The position numbers and the translations under genes were made by a program. Of a stretch of DNA of 64,000 bases, positions 34,031 to 43,861 are shown one piece after another. This stretch comes from an uncultured Methanomicrobiales archaeon. Its GTDB lineage: Archaea; Halobacteriota; Methanomicrobia; Methanomicrobiales; Methanospirillaceae. The notes beneath the pieces are model-generated. The model was not told where the DNA came from, ran no database searches, and saw only the letters and a program-made list of their open reading frames with translations. Each line of letters opens with the position of its first letter. The stretch's first letter is position 1. The DNA lies in contig CAIYHQ010000105.1 of NCBI GenBank assembly GCA_903926075.1, positions 1 to 64,000 of the forward strand, read 5' to 3'.

Positions 34031-36707
34031 AGGATTGGGAGAGGAAATTCAAAAAACAATCCGGAAACGTGGGTTTGATAAGTTTTCACAAATTCAGAAA
34101 GAAGCGATACCCTGGGTCCTGAAAGGAGAAAATGTTATTATTATAGCTCCCACCGGCACAGGAAAAACAGAAAGTGCAATGATCCCTATCTTTCAAAATA
34201 TGCTTCTCTCAAAAAACCCAGGGTTCCGGGTCCTCTATGTCACTCCTCTTCGTTCTTTAAACCGGGATATGCTCGGCCGGTTACAATGGTGGTGTCATGA
34301 GATTGGTTTGTCTGTCGGAGTCCGTCACGGTGACACAACTCAAAGTGAGAGAAGAAAGCAGGCTCTTTCTCCACCTCACCTTCTAATAACCACACCTGAA
34401 ACAATCCAGGCAATGTTCATGGGTAAAAGATTACGCAACCATATGCAGAATGTGCAGTGCGTTGTTATAGACGAAATCCATGAACTTGCGGGTAATAAAA
34501 GGGGAGCTCAACTTGCTGTAGCATTAGAAAGAATAGCAGAGTATGCCGGAAATTTTCAAAGGATCGGTCTATCGGCAACTGTTGGAAATCCCCCTGAAAT
34601 TGGGAAATATCTCTGTAGTGAGAGACCATTTCAGGTTATTCAGGTGCCTTTGGAAAAAAAGATGAAGATAGATGTAATCTATGGCGGAGATACATTCGAC
34701 CTCCAGGCGAAAACTCTTGAAAACCTGATAGATAAACTGGATTCAACATTAATTTTCGTTAATACCAGGGTTACCGCAGAGGCCCTGGGTCATAAATTAT
34801 TTGAAAGAGGTGATGTCGAGGTACATCATGGTTCTCTTTCAAAAGAAGTAAGAATAGATGCTGAAGAAAGATTCAAACAGGGGTCAATTAAGACCCTTAT
34901 CTGCACCTCATCCATGGAACTTGGTATAGATATAGGACATGTATCTCATGTGGTTCAGTTTGGGTCACCACGTGAAGTATCGAGGTTAATACAGAGGGTC
35001 GGAAGGTCAGGCCATACACTTATGGAAACATCACGTGGAACCATCATTTCAACAGGATTTGATGACCTCTGCGAATCCCTTGTTATAGTTAAAAAAGCAC
35101 TCGCACACCAGATAGAAGATATAGTCATAGAAAATTCTGCAGCTGACGTAATTGCAAATCAGGTGGCAGCCCTTCTTGTTGAATACGGTGAAGAGAACCC
35201 TGAAAGGATAAAAAATATAATTTTACGTGCATCTCCCTTCAAGTTTGACTCAGATCTTATCGAATCCGTTATAAAACAGATGCTTGAAAACCGTCTCGTC
35301 CGAAAAGAAGGGGAAAAAATTCGTACAACTATCCGCGCACGGAAATATCTGGCCTCAAACCTCTCTATGATCCATGATGAGAAAAAAGTACCAATTTTTG
35401 ACATGATATCCCGCAGGACCGTCGGAACTTTCGATGAGTCCTTTGTAATAAGTGAACTTTTTACGGGTGCCGTTTTTATAACAAAAGGGCAACTTTGGAG
35501 AGTTATTTCAATGGACGATGGAAGACTGACCGTTGAACCCGCAAGACATGCAAAAGGGGACCTCCCATCATGGGAAGGTGAACAGATACCTGTACCTTTT
35601 AAAATTGCACGGGAGGTCGGATATATCAGGGCAAAACAGAGTATTGAAGAATATACAGAAGATAAAGGTTCTTTAGAATTTTTCATGAATTTTCTCTCAA
35701 GGATGAAACTTTCTCATTCTCCAGTCCCTGATTGCGGCCATATTGTCCTGGAATATTCTTCTGATGGCGTTTTGCTTCATATTTGTGCCGGACATAAAGC
35801 AAATGAGACAATAGCACGGGTTGTATCAACTCTTATTTCTGCCCGTTATGCAACAACAGTGGGTATTGAGATAGATGCTTACAGGATTTTCCTGAGACTT
35901 CCTCAGGATATTGGATCTGATAAGGTTCTTGAGATTATCGAAGGGACTGAACCGGATCATATAGAAACGATTCTTCAGATAGCATTAAAGCGAACCGCAT
36001 TATATCGCTGGAAAATTGTACAGATAGCAAAAAAATTCGGGGTCATAGATAGTGACGCAGATTATGAACGTATCAGTGTTCACAGGCTGTCTGAACTTTT
36101 TGAGGGAACTATAATTCAGAAAGAGGCTTACAGGGAGCTTTTTTCCAGATATATGGATATTTCATCTGCAAAACAGGTAATGTCTGAAATTAAAAAAGGT
36201 ACAACTAATTTATTGATTGCACCTATTAGCCTCCTTGGAACAGAGGGTTTTTTTTCTTCAAGAGATATGATTCCACCGCCAAGTGAAGAGCATGCAGTTC
36301 TTGCAACATTGAAAAGAAGGCTTGAACAGGAGAGGATAGTACTGGCATGTATGAACTGCAGGGAATGGCGCAGTCATACAGTTGTATCACGTGTTCCGGA
36401 TTCTCCCACATGCCCAAAATGCAATGCAAAACTGATTGCAGCAATAAAACCATATGAAGAAGATTTATTTGACCTGGTTTCACGAAAGAGGCGCCCGGGT
36501 ATAGACCGCATGGCAGAGCAAAAATTAATAAGAAATGCTAATATTGTGCTCTCAAGCGGGAAAAAAGCAGTTACTGCCCTTGCAGGCAAGGGAGTAGGGC
36601 CAGAAAATGCAGCCAGAATCCTCAACACCCTGGCGGATGGTGACGATTTTTATCGTGAGATCCTGAAAGCAGAACGGAATTTTATTAAAAATCACAAATT
36701 CTGGTAA
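34023..36707 (+). CDS. lhr: Lhr-type DEAD/DEAH-box helicase with C-terminal zinc finger
   Basis: The protein (894 residues from the ATG at 34023, which has GGAGATAAGG directly before it; 34011 is a less likely start) has motif I APTGTGKTE, motif II VVIDEIHEL, motif III GLSATVG, and motif VI LIQRVGRSGHT. The Lhr-specific winged-helix and beta-barrel region follows. A C-terminal Cys4 knuckle (CMNC and CPKC, about residues 776-803) is followed by helix-hairpin-helix-like segments (GKGVGPENAARIL). Lhr helicases translocate 3' to 5' on DNA and act in repair. It is the last gene of the OB-fold/phosphoesterase operon. Confidence 0.92.
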   Translation: MIEGLGEEIQKTIRKRGFDKFSQIQKEAIPWVLKGENVIIIAPTGTGKTESAMIPIFQNMLLSKNPGFRVLYVTPLRSLNRDMLGRLQWWCHEIGLSVGVRHGDTTQSERRKQALSPPHLLITTPETIQAMFMGKRLRNHMQNVQCVVIDEIHELAGNKRGAQLAVALERIAEYAGNFQRIGLSATVGNPPEIGKYLCSERPFQVIQVPLEKKMKIDVIYGGDTFDLQAKTLENLIDKLDSTLIFVNTRVTAEALGHKLFERGDVEVHHGSLSKEVRIDAEERFKQGSIKTLICTSSMELGIDIGHVSHVVQFGSPREVSRLIQRVGRSGHTLMETSRGTIISTGFDDLCESLVIVKKALAHQIEDIVIENSAADVIANQVAALLVEYGEENPERIKNIILRASPFKFDSDLIESVIKQMLENRLVRKEGEKIRTTIRARKYLASNLSMIHDEKKVPIFDMISRRTVGTFDESFVISELFTGAVFITKGQLWRVISMDDGRLTVEPARHAKGDLPSWEGEQIPVPFKIAREVGYIRAKQSIEEYTEDKGSLEFFMNFLSRMKLSHSPVPDCGHIVLEYSSDGVLLHICAGHKANETIARVVSTLISARYATTVGIEIDAYRIFLRLPQDIGSDKVLEIIEGTEPDHIETILQIALKRTALYRWKIVQIAKKFGVIDSDADYERISVHRLSELFEGTIIQKEAYRELFSRYMDISSAKQVMSEIKKGTTNLLIAPISLLGTEGFFSSRDMIPPPSEEHAVLATLKRRLEQERIVLACMNCREWRSHTVVSRVPDSPTCPKCNAKLIAAIKPYEEDLFDLVSRKRRPGIDRMAEQKLIRNANIVLSSGKKAVTALAGKGVGPENAARILNTLADGDDFYREILKAERNFIKNHKFW

Positions 36708-36709
36708 AA

Positions 36710-37264
36710 TTACATAATATTTACAAGTTTTTGGTCCAGGAAATCAAGTCCCCTTTTAATATCTTCCATATTTTTTCCACCGGTCAATATTATCTTACCG
36801 GAACTGAAAAGGAGCGCGACTATTTTAGGGTCTTTGATACGGTAAACAAGCCCTGGAAATTGCTCGGGCTCATATTCAATATTTTCAAGATTTAATGTAA
36901 TGACTACTTTGTTAAGGTTGATGTATTTCCCAATATCATAAGAACAAACGATATTTGTGATTGCAACCCTAGGTTCATCATAAGTATTAACTCCTGCCTC
37001 TTTCATCGCAGAGATTATTAATCTAAGCCCTTCGTCAAGAGATTCCTTGTCCCGAATACCGGTAAGAACGACTTTTCCGGATGAAAAAATCAAAGAGGCA
37101 ATCTTTGGTTTCTCTATTCTGAAAACTGCACCAGGAAACCGTTTTGTGTTGAGTTCACAATGAGGGATCTTTTGAGAGATCTCTATTAGGTCAATTGAAT
37201 CTGCAATTGCGCCTGATGCAACAATGTTCTCAATTTTGAGGGTTTCGTATTTTTTCTCCTGCAT
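36710..37264 (-). CDS. tbp: TATA-box-binding protein TBP
   Basis: The 184-residue protein consists of two direct repeats of the TBP saddle: residues about 8-90 (IENIVASGAI, FPGAVFRI, ASLIFSSGKVVLTG) and 98-180 (ITNIVCSYDI, FPGLVYRIKDPKIVALLFSSGKIILTG). Both halves keep the aromatic and LVFSSGK-type residues that insert into the minor groove. It is the general transcription factor recognising the promoters inferred elsewhere in this window. It is convergent with the Lhr gene, with 2 bp between the stops, and transcribed alone. Confidence 0.97.
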   Translation of the reverse strand: MQEKKYETLKIENIVASGAIADSIDLIEISQKIPHCELNTKRFPGAVFRIEKPKIASLIFSSGKVVLTGIRDKESLDEGLRLIISAMKEAGVNTYDEPRVAITNIVCSYDIGKYINLNKVVITLNLENIEYEPEQFPGLVYRIKDPKIVALLFSSGKIILTGGKNMEDIKRGLDFLDQKLVNIM

Positions 37265-37376
37265 CTCTACACTATGTGGTGGAACAGAGCATAATACTAA
37301 TGGATTATCTTTATGTCCGGAGTGTTAGTTCACGTTAAAAAACAGTAAGAAGTTTGAAAAACAAACTCTACAATGC

Positions 37377-39041
37377 ATGACCTCTGACTTGAATATGACA
37401 GACTATGATGAGGCCCGCAGGGACTTCAATATTGAGGTTCCTGAATACTTCAATTTTGGATATGACATAATTGACGACTGGGCGCACAGGCAAAGAAACA
37501 AACTTGCAATGATATGGACCGACCAGAGAGGCAATGAACGTAAATATTCTTTCCGGGATCTAAAAAGCCTTTCAAATATGTCAGCAAACATCATGCTTAA
37601 GTTTGGAATAATGAAAGGTGACAGGGTCCTTTTGATGCTCCCAAGGATCCCTGAATGGTGGATATTTGTTATTGCTCTCATCAAACTGGGTGCAGTTTTA
37701 TGTCCATGCCCTACCATGCTCACACCTAAGGATATCAAATACCGGGTAAATGCCGGAAAATTCAAGATGATAATAACAAATCTTGATAACTCTTCTAAAG
37801 TTGATGAAGTAATCGACGGGTGCCCAACCTTAAGAGTGAAATTTCTTATTGATGGAGAACTTGAAGGATGGGCTAATTATAAAAATGAATTGCTTTACCC
37901 AGCTCCCGTTTCTCATAGAGAAGTAAGTATGCCTGTTAGCAAGCGAACAAAAGCAACTGACCCGATGCTTATATACTTTACATCCGGAACCACGGGAGAG
38001 CCAAAAATGGCGCTCTTAAACCAAAGTTATCCTCTCGGTCACATAATCACTGCGAAATTCTGGCATAATCTCAATGAAAATGATCTGCACCTGACGTTAT
38101 CGGATACCGGCTGGGCAAAGTGTGCCTGGGGGAAAATATTCGGGCAATGGATAGTGGGAGCATGTATCTTTGTCTATGATATTGAAGGTAAATTCAATGC
38201 TACTGAGATACTTCCAATCCTTGAAAGGTATGAAATAACCTCATTTTGCGCGCCTCCGACCATTTATAGAATGCTTATTCTTGCTGACCTTGAAAAATTT
38301 GACTTTAGAGAACTTCGCCACTGTACCAGTGCAGGGGAACCTTTAAATCCTGAGGTTATCCGCGTCTGGAAAGAAGGAACCGGCCTTACCATCTATGAAG
38401 GTTATGGTCAGACTGAGACTGTCTGCTGCGTTGGTTCATTTCCATGTTTCCCGAATAAACCTGGTTCGATGGGAAAACCATCCCCGCTTTGGGATGTAAG
38501 ACTACATGACGATGACGGAAATGAAGTGAAAGTAAATGAAGAAGGCAGACTTGCGATAAATCTTAAACCCCGTCCTGTTGGATTATTTGTTGAATACATA
38601 GACAATGCAACAGCAAATGCAGAATCATTCGTAAACGGATATTATTATACTGGCGATAAGGCATATTGTGATGAAGACGGTTATTATTGGTTCATTGGCC
38701 GAGACGACGATGTCATTAAAAGTTCAGGATATAGAATTGGTCCTTTTGAAGTTGAAAGTGCTCTCCTCGAACACCCGGCTGTTCAGGAGTCAGCTGTTGT
38801 AGGATCACCTGATCTTATCCGTGGTCTTGTTGTAAAAGCTTTTATCGTATTAAAACCAGGATTTGAGCCCTCTGAGAGCCTTATTAAAGAGCTGAAAACT
38901 CACGTCCGCAGGACCACTGCACCCTATAAATATCCAAGAGTTATAGAGTTTGTCCCGGAACTTCCAAAAACCCTTTCAGGGAAGATTAAGAGAAAAGAGC
39001 TGCGTGAGCAGGAGATGAATAGGATGGAGAACCAGGATTAA
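37377..39041 (+). CDS. AMP-forming acyl-CoA synthetase (medium-chain type), copy 1
   Basis: The 554-residue adenylate-forming enzyme has the P-loop-like YFTSGTTGEPKM (about residue 203), GYGQTET (near 340), YYTGDKA (near 423) and IGRDDDVIKSSGYRIGPFEVE (near 440). The catalytic lysine lies in TLSGKIKRKEL near 540. It activates a carboxylic acid to acyl-AMP and then acyl-CoA. The length and pattern fit the archaeal medium- or branched-chain group rather than acetyl-CoA synthetase, but the substrate is not fixed by sequence. A start at the internal ATG 37395 is equally possible and matches the start of copy 2 better. A second paralog follows 54 bp downstream. Confidence 0.88.
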   Translation: MTSDLNMTDYDEARRDFNIEVPEYFNFGYDIIDDWAHRQRNKLAMIWTDQRGNERKYSFRDLKSLSNMSANIMLKFGIMKGDRVLLMLPRIPEWWIFVIALIKLGAVLCPCPTMLTPKDIKYRVNAGKFKMIITNLDNSSKVDEVIDGCPTLRVKFLIDGELEGWANYKNELLYPAPVSHREVSMPVSKRTKATDPMLIYFTSGTTGEPKMALLNQSYPLGHIITAKFWHNLNENDLHLTLSDTGWAKCAWGKIFGQWIVGACIFVYDIEGKFNATEILPILERYEITSFCAPPTIYRMLILADLEKFDFRELRHCTSAGEPLNPEVIRVWKEGTGLTIYEGYGQTETVCCVGSFPCFPNKPGSMGKPSPLWDVRLHDDDGNEVKVNEEGRLAINLKPRPVGLFVEYIDNATANAESFVNGYYYTGDKAYCDEDGYYWFIGRDDDVIKSSGYRIGPFEVESALLEHPAVQESAVVGSPDLIRGLVVKAFIVLKPGFEPSESLIKELKTHVRRTTAPYKYPRVIEFVPELPKTLSGKIKRKELREQEMNRMENQD

Positions 39042-39052
39042 TTTTTTTTTTT
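39042..39052 (+). terminator. T-run, probable archaeal terminator
   Basis: A run of eleven T residues directly follows the stop of the first acyl-CoA synthetase gene. Archaeal polymerase terminates at such U-rich stretches without a hairpin. If active, it would separate the two tandem synthetase genes into different transcripts. Confidence 0.4.
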
Positions 39053-39095
39053 CAAATGAACAAGTTAATGTAATACCAGATATACTTTATCCTGT

Positions 39096-40763
39096 ATGCG
39101 TGAGAGCCATCATAATATGGAAAATTACGAAGAGACGTATAAAGACTTTCAACTTACTGTTCCTGAGTTCTATAACTTTGGTTTTGAAGTCATAGATAAA
39201 TGGGCATTAAAAGACCGCAATAAACTAGCCATGATCTGGGTTAACCAGAAAGGCGAAGAAAAATTTTTCACTTATAGAAATCTGATGAACCTTTCAAATC
39301 AGGCTGCAAATATGCTCCTGAAATATGGGATAAATTATGGTGACCATGTTGCAATTATGTTACACAGGGTACCTGAATGGTGGATCTTTGCAATCGCATG
39401 TATTAAACTTGGTGTGGTTTTTTGCCCATGCCCTACAATGCTCACTCCAAAAGACCTGAAATTCAGGATAGAATCCGCAAGAATCAAGATGATAATTACA
39501 GATGAAGAAAACCATTCAAAAGTAGATGAGATAGCCGGGAGTGGAACTTCACTTTTATGCAAGCTTGTTGTAGATGCAAAAATTGAAGGTTGGGTTAGTT
39601 ACCTCGTAGAACTTGATTACCCTGCTCCCGTATCGCACTATCTTGTAAATCTGCCCGGAATGAAGAAAACGCGTTCAGAAGACCCCATGGTCATATATTT
39701 CACTTCAGGAACTACCGGTAATCCGAAAATGGTAGTACACAACCACACTCTACCCATTGGTCATATTACGACTGGTAAGTTCTGGCTTGATTTGAAAGAT
39801 AATGACCTTCACCTTACATTGGCTGATACCGGATGGGCAAAATCTTCCTGGGGCAAGTTCTTCGGGCCATGGATTCAGGGAACCTGTTCATTCGTTTATG
39901 ATATCAGGGGAAAATTTAATGCTACTGAGATCCTCCCGATCCTTGAGAAATATGAAATAACAACATTCTGTGCCCCTCCAACAATCTATAGGATGCTAAT
40001 TCTTGCAGACCTTGAGAAATTTGATTTCACTGAACTGCGTCACTGCGTAAGTGCAGGTGAACCACTAAACCCCGAAGTAATCAGGGTATGGAAAGAAGGA
40101 ACCGGCCTCACCATCTATGAAGGTTATGGGATGACCGAGATGGTACTTGTCATTGGAACGTTTCCGTGCATGGAGCCCAAACATGGTTCAATGGGGAAAC
40201 CAGCCCCGGGTTGGGTGGTTGAACTTCATGACGATGAATGTAATCCAACTCCGGATGGTGAGATAGGAAGAATGGCGCTTGCCCTCCACCCGCGTCCAGT
40301 AGGGCTCTTTATGTATTATCTCGATGACGATGAAGCGAACCAGGCAGCTTTTGAGGGCGATTTCTTCTATACCGGGGATAAAGCTATCCGTGATTCCGAT
40401 GGTTATTACTGGTTTGTAGGCAGGGATGACGATGTCATCAAGAGTTCGGGTTATCGTATCGGTCCGTTTGAAGTCGAGAGCGCAATCCTTGAGCACCCAG
40501 CTGTAGCTGAAGCCGCGGTGGTCGGTTCACCGGATGTTATCCGAGGCCTTGTTGTTAAGGCATTCATTGTGTTAAAACCAGGGTTCACTCCTTCAGAGAA
40601 ATTGATAAAAGATATCCAGGGGTATGTAAAAAATGTCACAGCTCCCTACAAATATCCCCGTATCATAGAATTCGTTGAAACTCTCCCCAAAACAATATCC
40701 GGAAAAATTCGCAGGAACGAACTTCGCGAGCTTGAGACACGAAAGATAGAATCAAATAAATGA
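39096..40763 (+). CDS. AMP-forming acyl-CoA synthetase (medium-chain type), copy 2
   Basis: The 555-residue paralog is collinear with the upstream gene product and clearly a tandem duplicate, sharing most of its residues. It has YFTSGTTGNPKM, GYGMTEM, FYTGDKA, VGRDDDVIKSSGYRIGPFEVE and the catalytic lysine in TISGKIRRNEL. In the adenine-contact motif the first copy reads GYGQTET and this one GYGMTEM, and the following loops differ, so acyl specificity may differ. The internal ATG at 39117 (MENYEETYKDF) aligns with the internal start of copy 1 and may be the real start. It is followed by tRNA-Leu. Confidence 0.88.
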   Translation: MRESHHNMENYEETYKDFQLTVPEFYNFGFEVIDKWALKDRNKLAMIWVNQKGEEKFFTYRNLMNLSNQAANMLLKYGINYGDHVAIMLHRVPEWWIFAIACIKLGVVFCPCPTMLTPKDLKFRIESARIKMIITDEENHSKVDEIAGSGTSLLCKLVVDAKIEGWVSYLVELDYPAPVSHYLVNLPGMKKTRSEDPMVIYFTSGTTGNPKMVVHNHTLPIGHITTGKFWLDLKDNDLHLTLADTGWAKSSWGKFFGPWIQGTCSFVYDIRGKFNATEILPILEKYEITTFCAPPTIYRMLILADLEKFDFTELRHCVSAGEPLNPEVIRVWKEGTGLTIYEGYGMTEMVLVIGTFPCMEPKHGSMGKPAPGWVVELHDDECNPTPDGEIGRMALALHPRPVGLFMYYLDDDEANQAAFEGDFFYTGDKAIRDSDGYYWFVGRDDDVIKSSGYRIGPFEVESAILEHPAVAEAAVVGSPDVIRGLVVKAFIVLKPGFTPSEKLIKDIQGYVKNVTAPYKYPRIIEFVETLPKTISGKIRRNELRELETRKIESNK

Positions 40764-40820
40764 TTTATCCGTATTTCACCCATACACTTTTTTATCTTTT
40801 GAAGGCTCACAGTGTACGGC

Positions 40821-40905
40821 GCGAGGGTTGCCAAGCCAGGTCAAAGGCGCCAGATTCAGAGTCTGGTCTCGTAGGAGTTCGAGCGTTCGAATCGCTCCCC
40901 TCGCA
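40821..40905 (+). tRNA. tRNA-Leu (anticodon CAG)
   Basis: The segment folds as a class II tRNA. The acceptor stem is GCGAGGG with CCCTCGC and discriminator A (40905). A D arm with GCCAAGCC is followed by the anticodon stem CCAGA and TCTGG enclosing TTCAGAG, anticodon CAG at 40857-40859. A long variable arm and the T arm GAGCG-TTCGAAT-CGCTC complete it. CCA is not encoded. It decodes CUG leucine codons. Confidence 0.96.
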
Positions 40906-41054
40906 TAATTATTAGAAAATTTTAGAAATTTCTATGCATTTTTTTTATTTTGACAAAGGATTTTTGTGTGCACCTTTCACATATCAGATGTACAATAGAG
41001 TCAGATGAATATCGCACATTATGTAATTCACAAAAAACGGGATTGGGAGAAATT

Positions 41055-43808
41055 TTGATAACTAAATGGGTCTACGACTTTAATCTAGGAGATGGGAAAA
41101 ATAAAAAATTGTTAGGCGGTAAAGGTGCAAATCTCTGCGAATTAACGCAGATAGATGTCAATGTCCCACCCGGATTTGTCATCACCACAGAAGCCTGCCT
41201 TTCCTATCTCTCTGATCCTGCAAAAAATTTGCCGGACGGAGTGCTTGATCAAGTCCATGCCAGCCTTGCTGATATTGAAACGAGAACTAAAAAAGTATTT
41301 GGAGGCAGAAATGACCCATTACTGGTATCAGTAAGATCCGGATCTGCAATCTCAATGCCTGGGATGATGGATACCATCCTCAACCTTGGTCTGAACAGTG
41401 AAACCCTGCAGGGTCTTATCACAGAGACAGGAAACGAGAGATTTGGATATGATGCCTATCGAAGATTCATTCATCTGTTTGGGAAAGTAGCTCTGGGGAT
41501 TCCTGAAGAAAAATTTGATACTGAATTTGAGATAGTTAAGTTAAAGGCTGGAGTCAAACAGGATATAGATCTTTCTGCTCATGATCTGAGCGATATTTGT
41601 GAGCGTTTTTTAAATGTTGTCCAGAATTTCACACATAAACCATTTCCACGAGACCCCTTTGAACAGCTTGAAATAGCAATAAAAGCAGTTTTTAACTCAT
41701 GGATGGGTAAAAGGGCAGTTGACTATCGTCGGGAGTTTAAGATAACGCCTGATATGGCAAACGGCACAGCAGTGAACGTAGTTGCCATGGTCTTTGGAAA
41801 CATGGGAAATGATTCTGCAACCGGAGTTGGATTTACCCGGGACCCTGGAACGGGAGAAAATGTCATGTTTGGTGAATATCTCGTTAATGCCCAGGGAGAG
41901 GATGTTGTCGCAGGGATCAGGACACCAAAACCATTTTCAGCCATGGCTGAAGAGATGCCTGGACTGCATAAAGAATTAATGGAGCTTCGCAGGAAACTCG
42001 AAGAACATTATAGAGAGGTCCAGGACTTTGAGTTTACGATAGAGAAAGGAATTCTCTACTGTCTGCAGACAAGAAACGGAAAGATGAACGCAGCTGCACT
42101 TGTCCGAAGTTCTGTAGAGATGGAGAAGACAGGACTTATCAATAAGCGTCAGGCATTGCTCCGAATCCAGCCTGAGATCCTCAATCAACTCCTCTTTCCC
42201 CGTCTTGACCCAAAGAATCACGAAAAACCTGTTGCTAAAGGTCTTCCTGCTTCCCCTGGTGCAGCGGTAGGGATAGCCATCTTTGATGCTGACCGGGCAG
42301 AAAAAATCGGAAGAAAAGGAGAGCGTGTAATTCTCGTAAGAGAAGAGACAAAACCCGAAGATATTCATGGGTTCTTTGCTTCACAGGGGATTCTCACAAG
42401 CCGTGGTGGAAAAACCTCTCACGCTGCCGTGGTAGCACGAGGTATGGGGAAACCCTGCGTATCAGGTGCAGAGGGTATTGATATTGATATTCATCTACGC
42501 CTCGCAAGAGTTGGGGATTATGAATTTAGTGAAGGTGATGTGGTCACCATAGATGGAACCACAGGATCGGTATACCTGGGTGAAATACCCATGATAGAAG
42601 CTGAATTCTCGCCTGAACTCAAAGAAATACTCATCTGGGCTGACGACATCGCACGTCTCAAGGTAATGGCAAATGCTGACACTCCTGAAGATGCAGAGCA
42701 ATCCCTGAAATACGGTGCTATGGGTATTGGACTATGCAGGACAGAACGTATGTTCAATGGCGTAGAAAGGCTTCCTATAATGGTCGAGATGATTATTGCT
42801 GATACCCAGGAAGACCGGAAGGCTGCACTCGGAAAACTCCTTCCTATTCAAAGGGAAGATTTCAAAAGCATATATAAGGTTATGGCCCCCCGACCTGTAA
42901 CTATCCGTCTGCTTGATCCCCCTATCCATGAATTTCTGCCAACTGAAAGACAACTTGTTGAAGAAATAAAAGAGCTGCACAATCTTCGAGACATAATCAA
43001 AGGGATGCAGGTACTTTCTGATGCGGTTGTATTCATGAATCATCACCTTGATGTAAAACCGAAACTTCAGGAACCTACTGATCCTGAACTTGTCGATGCA
43101 GTCATCAATAAAAAAGAGGCGATGCTTAAAAAGGTCAGAGTAATGTATGAAGTCAACCCCATGCTTGGTCACAGAGGTGTCAGACTGGGGTTATCATTTC
43201 CTGAAATCTATGAGATGCAGATTAGGGCAATTCTCGAAGCTGCAGCTGAATGTCAGAAAGCAGGAATCGAAGTTCACCCAGAAATTATGGTTCCACAGGT
43301 TTGTACAGCACAGGAACTGAAACGAGTGAAGGAGTGGGTAGAAGAGATCCGTACCAGTGTTGAAAGCAATTATAATCTCAAACTGGTTTTTAAGTTTGGA
43401 TCCATGCTTGAAGTGGTCAGAGCTTGTATGCGGGCAGACAATCTGGCAGAAGAGGCAGAATTTTTCTCATTTGGAACGAATGATCTTACTCAGGCTACTT
43501 TCTCATTTTCCAGGGAAGATGCTGAGAACAAGTTCCTGCCAATGTACAACATGAGTAATATTCTTCAGGATAACCCATTCGAGGTTCTGGATGTAAAAGG
43601 TGTTGGCAGGCTTATGCAACAGGCAGTCAAATGGGGCCGTATGGCAAGACCTGGGATGAATGTTGGAATCTGTGGTGAACATGGGGGCCATCCGGCATCA
43701 ATTATCTTCTGCCATCAGATAGGGCTCTCCTATGTATCCTGCTCAGGACCTCGTGTCCCTATAGCGAGGCTTGCAGCCGCTCATGCAGTCCTGCTTCATG
43801 GTGATTAA
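41055..43808 (+). CDS. ppdK: pyruvate, phosphate dikinase
   Basis: The protein (about 917 residues) has the N-terminal ATP-grasp part (LLGGKGANLCELTQIDVNVPPGF, SVRSGSAISMPGMMDTILNLG). The phosphohistidine domain follows (GGKTSHAAVVARGMGKP, catalytic His near residue 460). The C-terminal PEP-binding barrel carries GLCRTERMF, GHRGVRLG, FGTNDLTQ and GICGEHGG with its catalytic cysteine. It interconverts pyruvate, ATP and phosphate with PEP, AMP and pyrophosphate, a gluconeogenic entry in methanogens. No ATG lies near the family start. The TTG at 41055 (TTG-ATA-ACT-AAA), preceded by GGGAGA, gives the expected ITKWVYDF opening, so translation probably begins there and not at an earlier TTG (40950). 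Confidence 0.94.
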   Translation: MITKWVYDFNLGDGKNKKLLGGKGANLCELTQIDVNVPPGFVITTEACLSYLSDPAKNLPDGVLDQVHASLADIETRTKKVFGGRNDPLLVSVRSGSAISMPGMMDTILNLGLNSETLQGLITETGNERFGYDAYRRFIHLFGKVALGIPEEKFDTEFEIVKLKAGVKQDIDLSAHDLSDICERFLNVVQNFTHKPFPRDPFEQLEIAIKAVFNSWMGKRAVDYRREFKITPDMANGTAVNVVAMVFGNMGNDSATGVGFTRDPGTGENVMFGEYLVNAQGEDVVAGIRTPKPFSAMAEEMPGLHKELMELRRKLEEHYREVQDFEFTIEKGILYCLQTRNGKMNAAALVRSSVEMEKTGLINKRQALLRIQPEILNQLLFPRLDPKNHEKPVAKGLPASPGAAVGIAIFDADRAEKIGRKGERVILVREETKPEDIHGFFASQGILTSRGGKTSHAAVVARGMGKPCVSGAEGIDIDIHLRLARVGDYEFSEGDVVTIDGTTGSVYLGEIPMIEAEFSPELKEILIWADDIARLKVMANADTPEDAEQSLKYGAMGIGLCRTERMFNGVERLPIMVEMIIADTQEDRKAALGKLLPIQREDFKSIYKVMAPRPVTIRLLDPPIHEFLPTERQLVEEIKELHNLRDIIKGMQVLSDAVVFMNHHLDVKPKLQEPTDPELVDAVINKKEAMLKKVRVMYEVNPMLGHRGVRLGLSFPEIYEMQIRAILEAAAECQKAGIEVHPEIMVPQVCTAQELKRVKEWVEEIRTSVESNYNLKLVFKFGSMLEVVRACMRADNLAEEAEFFSFGTNDLTQATFSFSREDAENKFLPMYNMSNILQDNPFEVLDVKGVGRLMQQAVKWGRMARPGMNVGICGEHGGHPASIIFCHQIGLSYVSCSGPRVPIARLAAAHAVLLHGD

Positions 43809-43861
43809 TCGTTACAGACAAAGTTAAACGAATAAGATAAATCCAGTTATTAAAAAACAAT

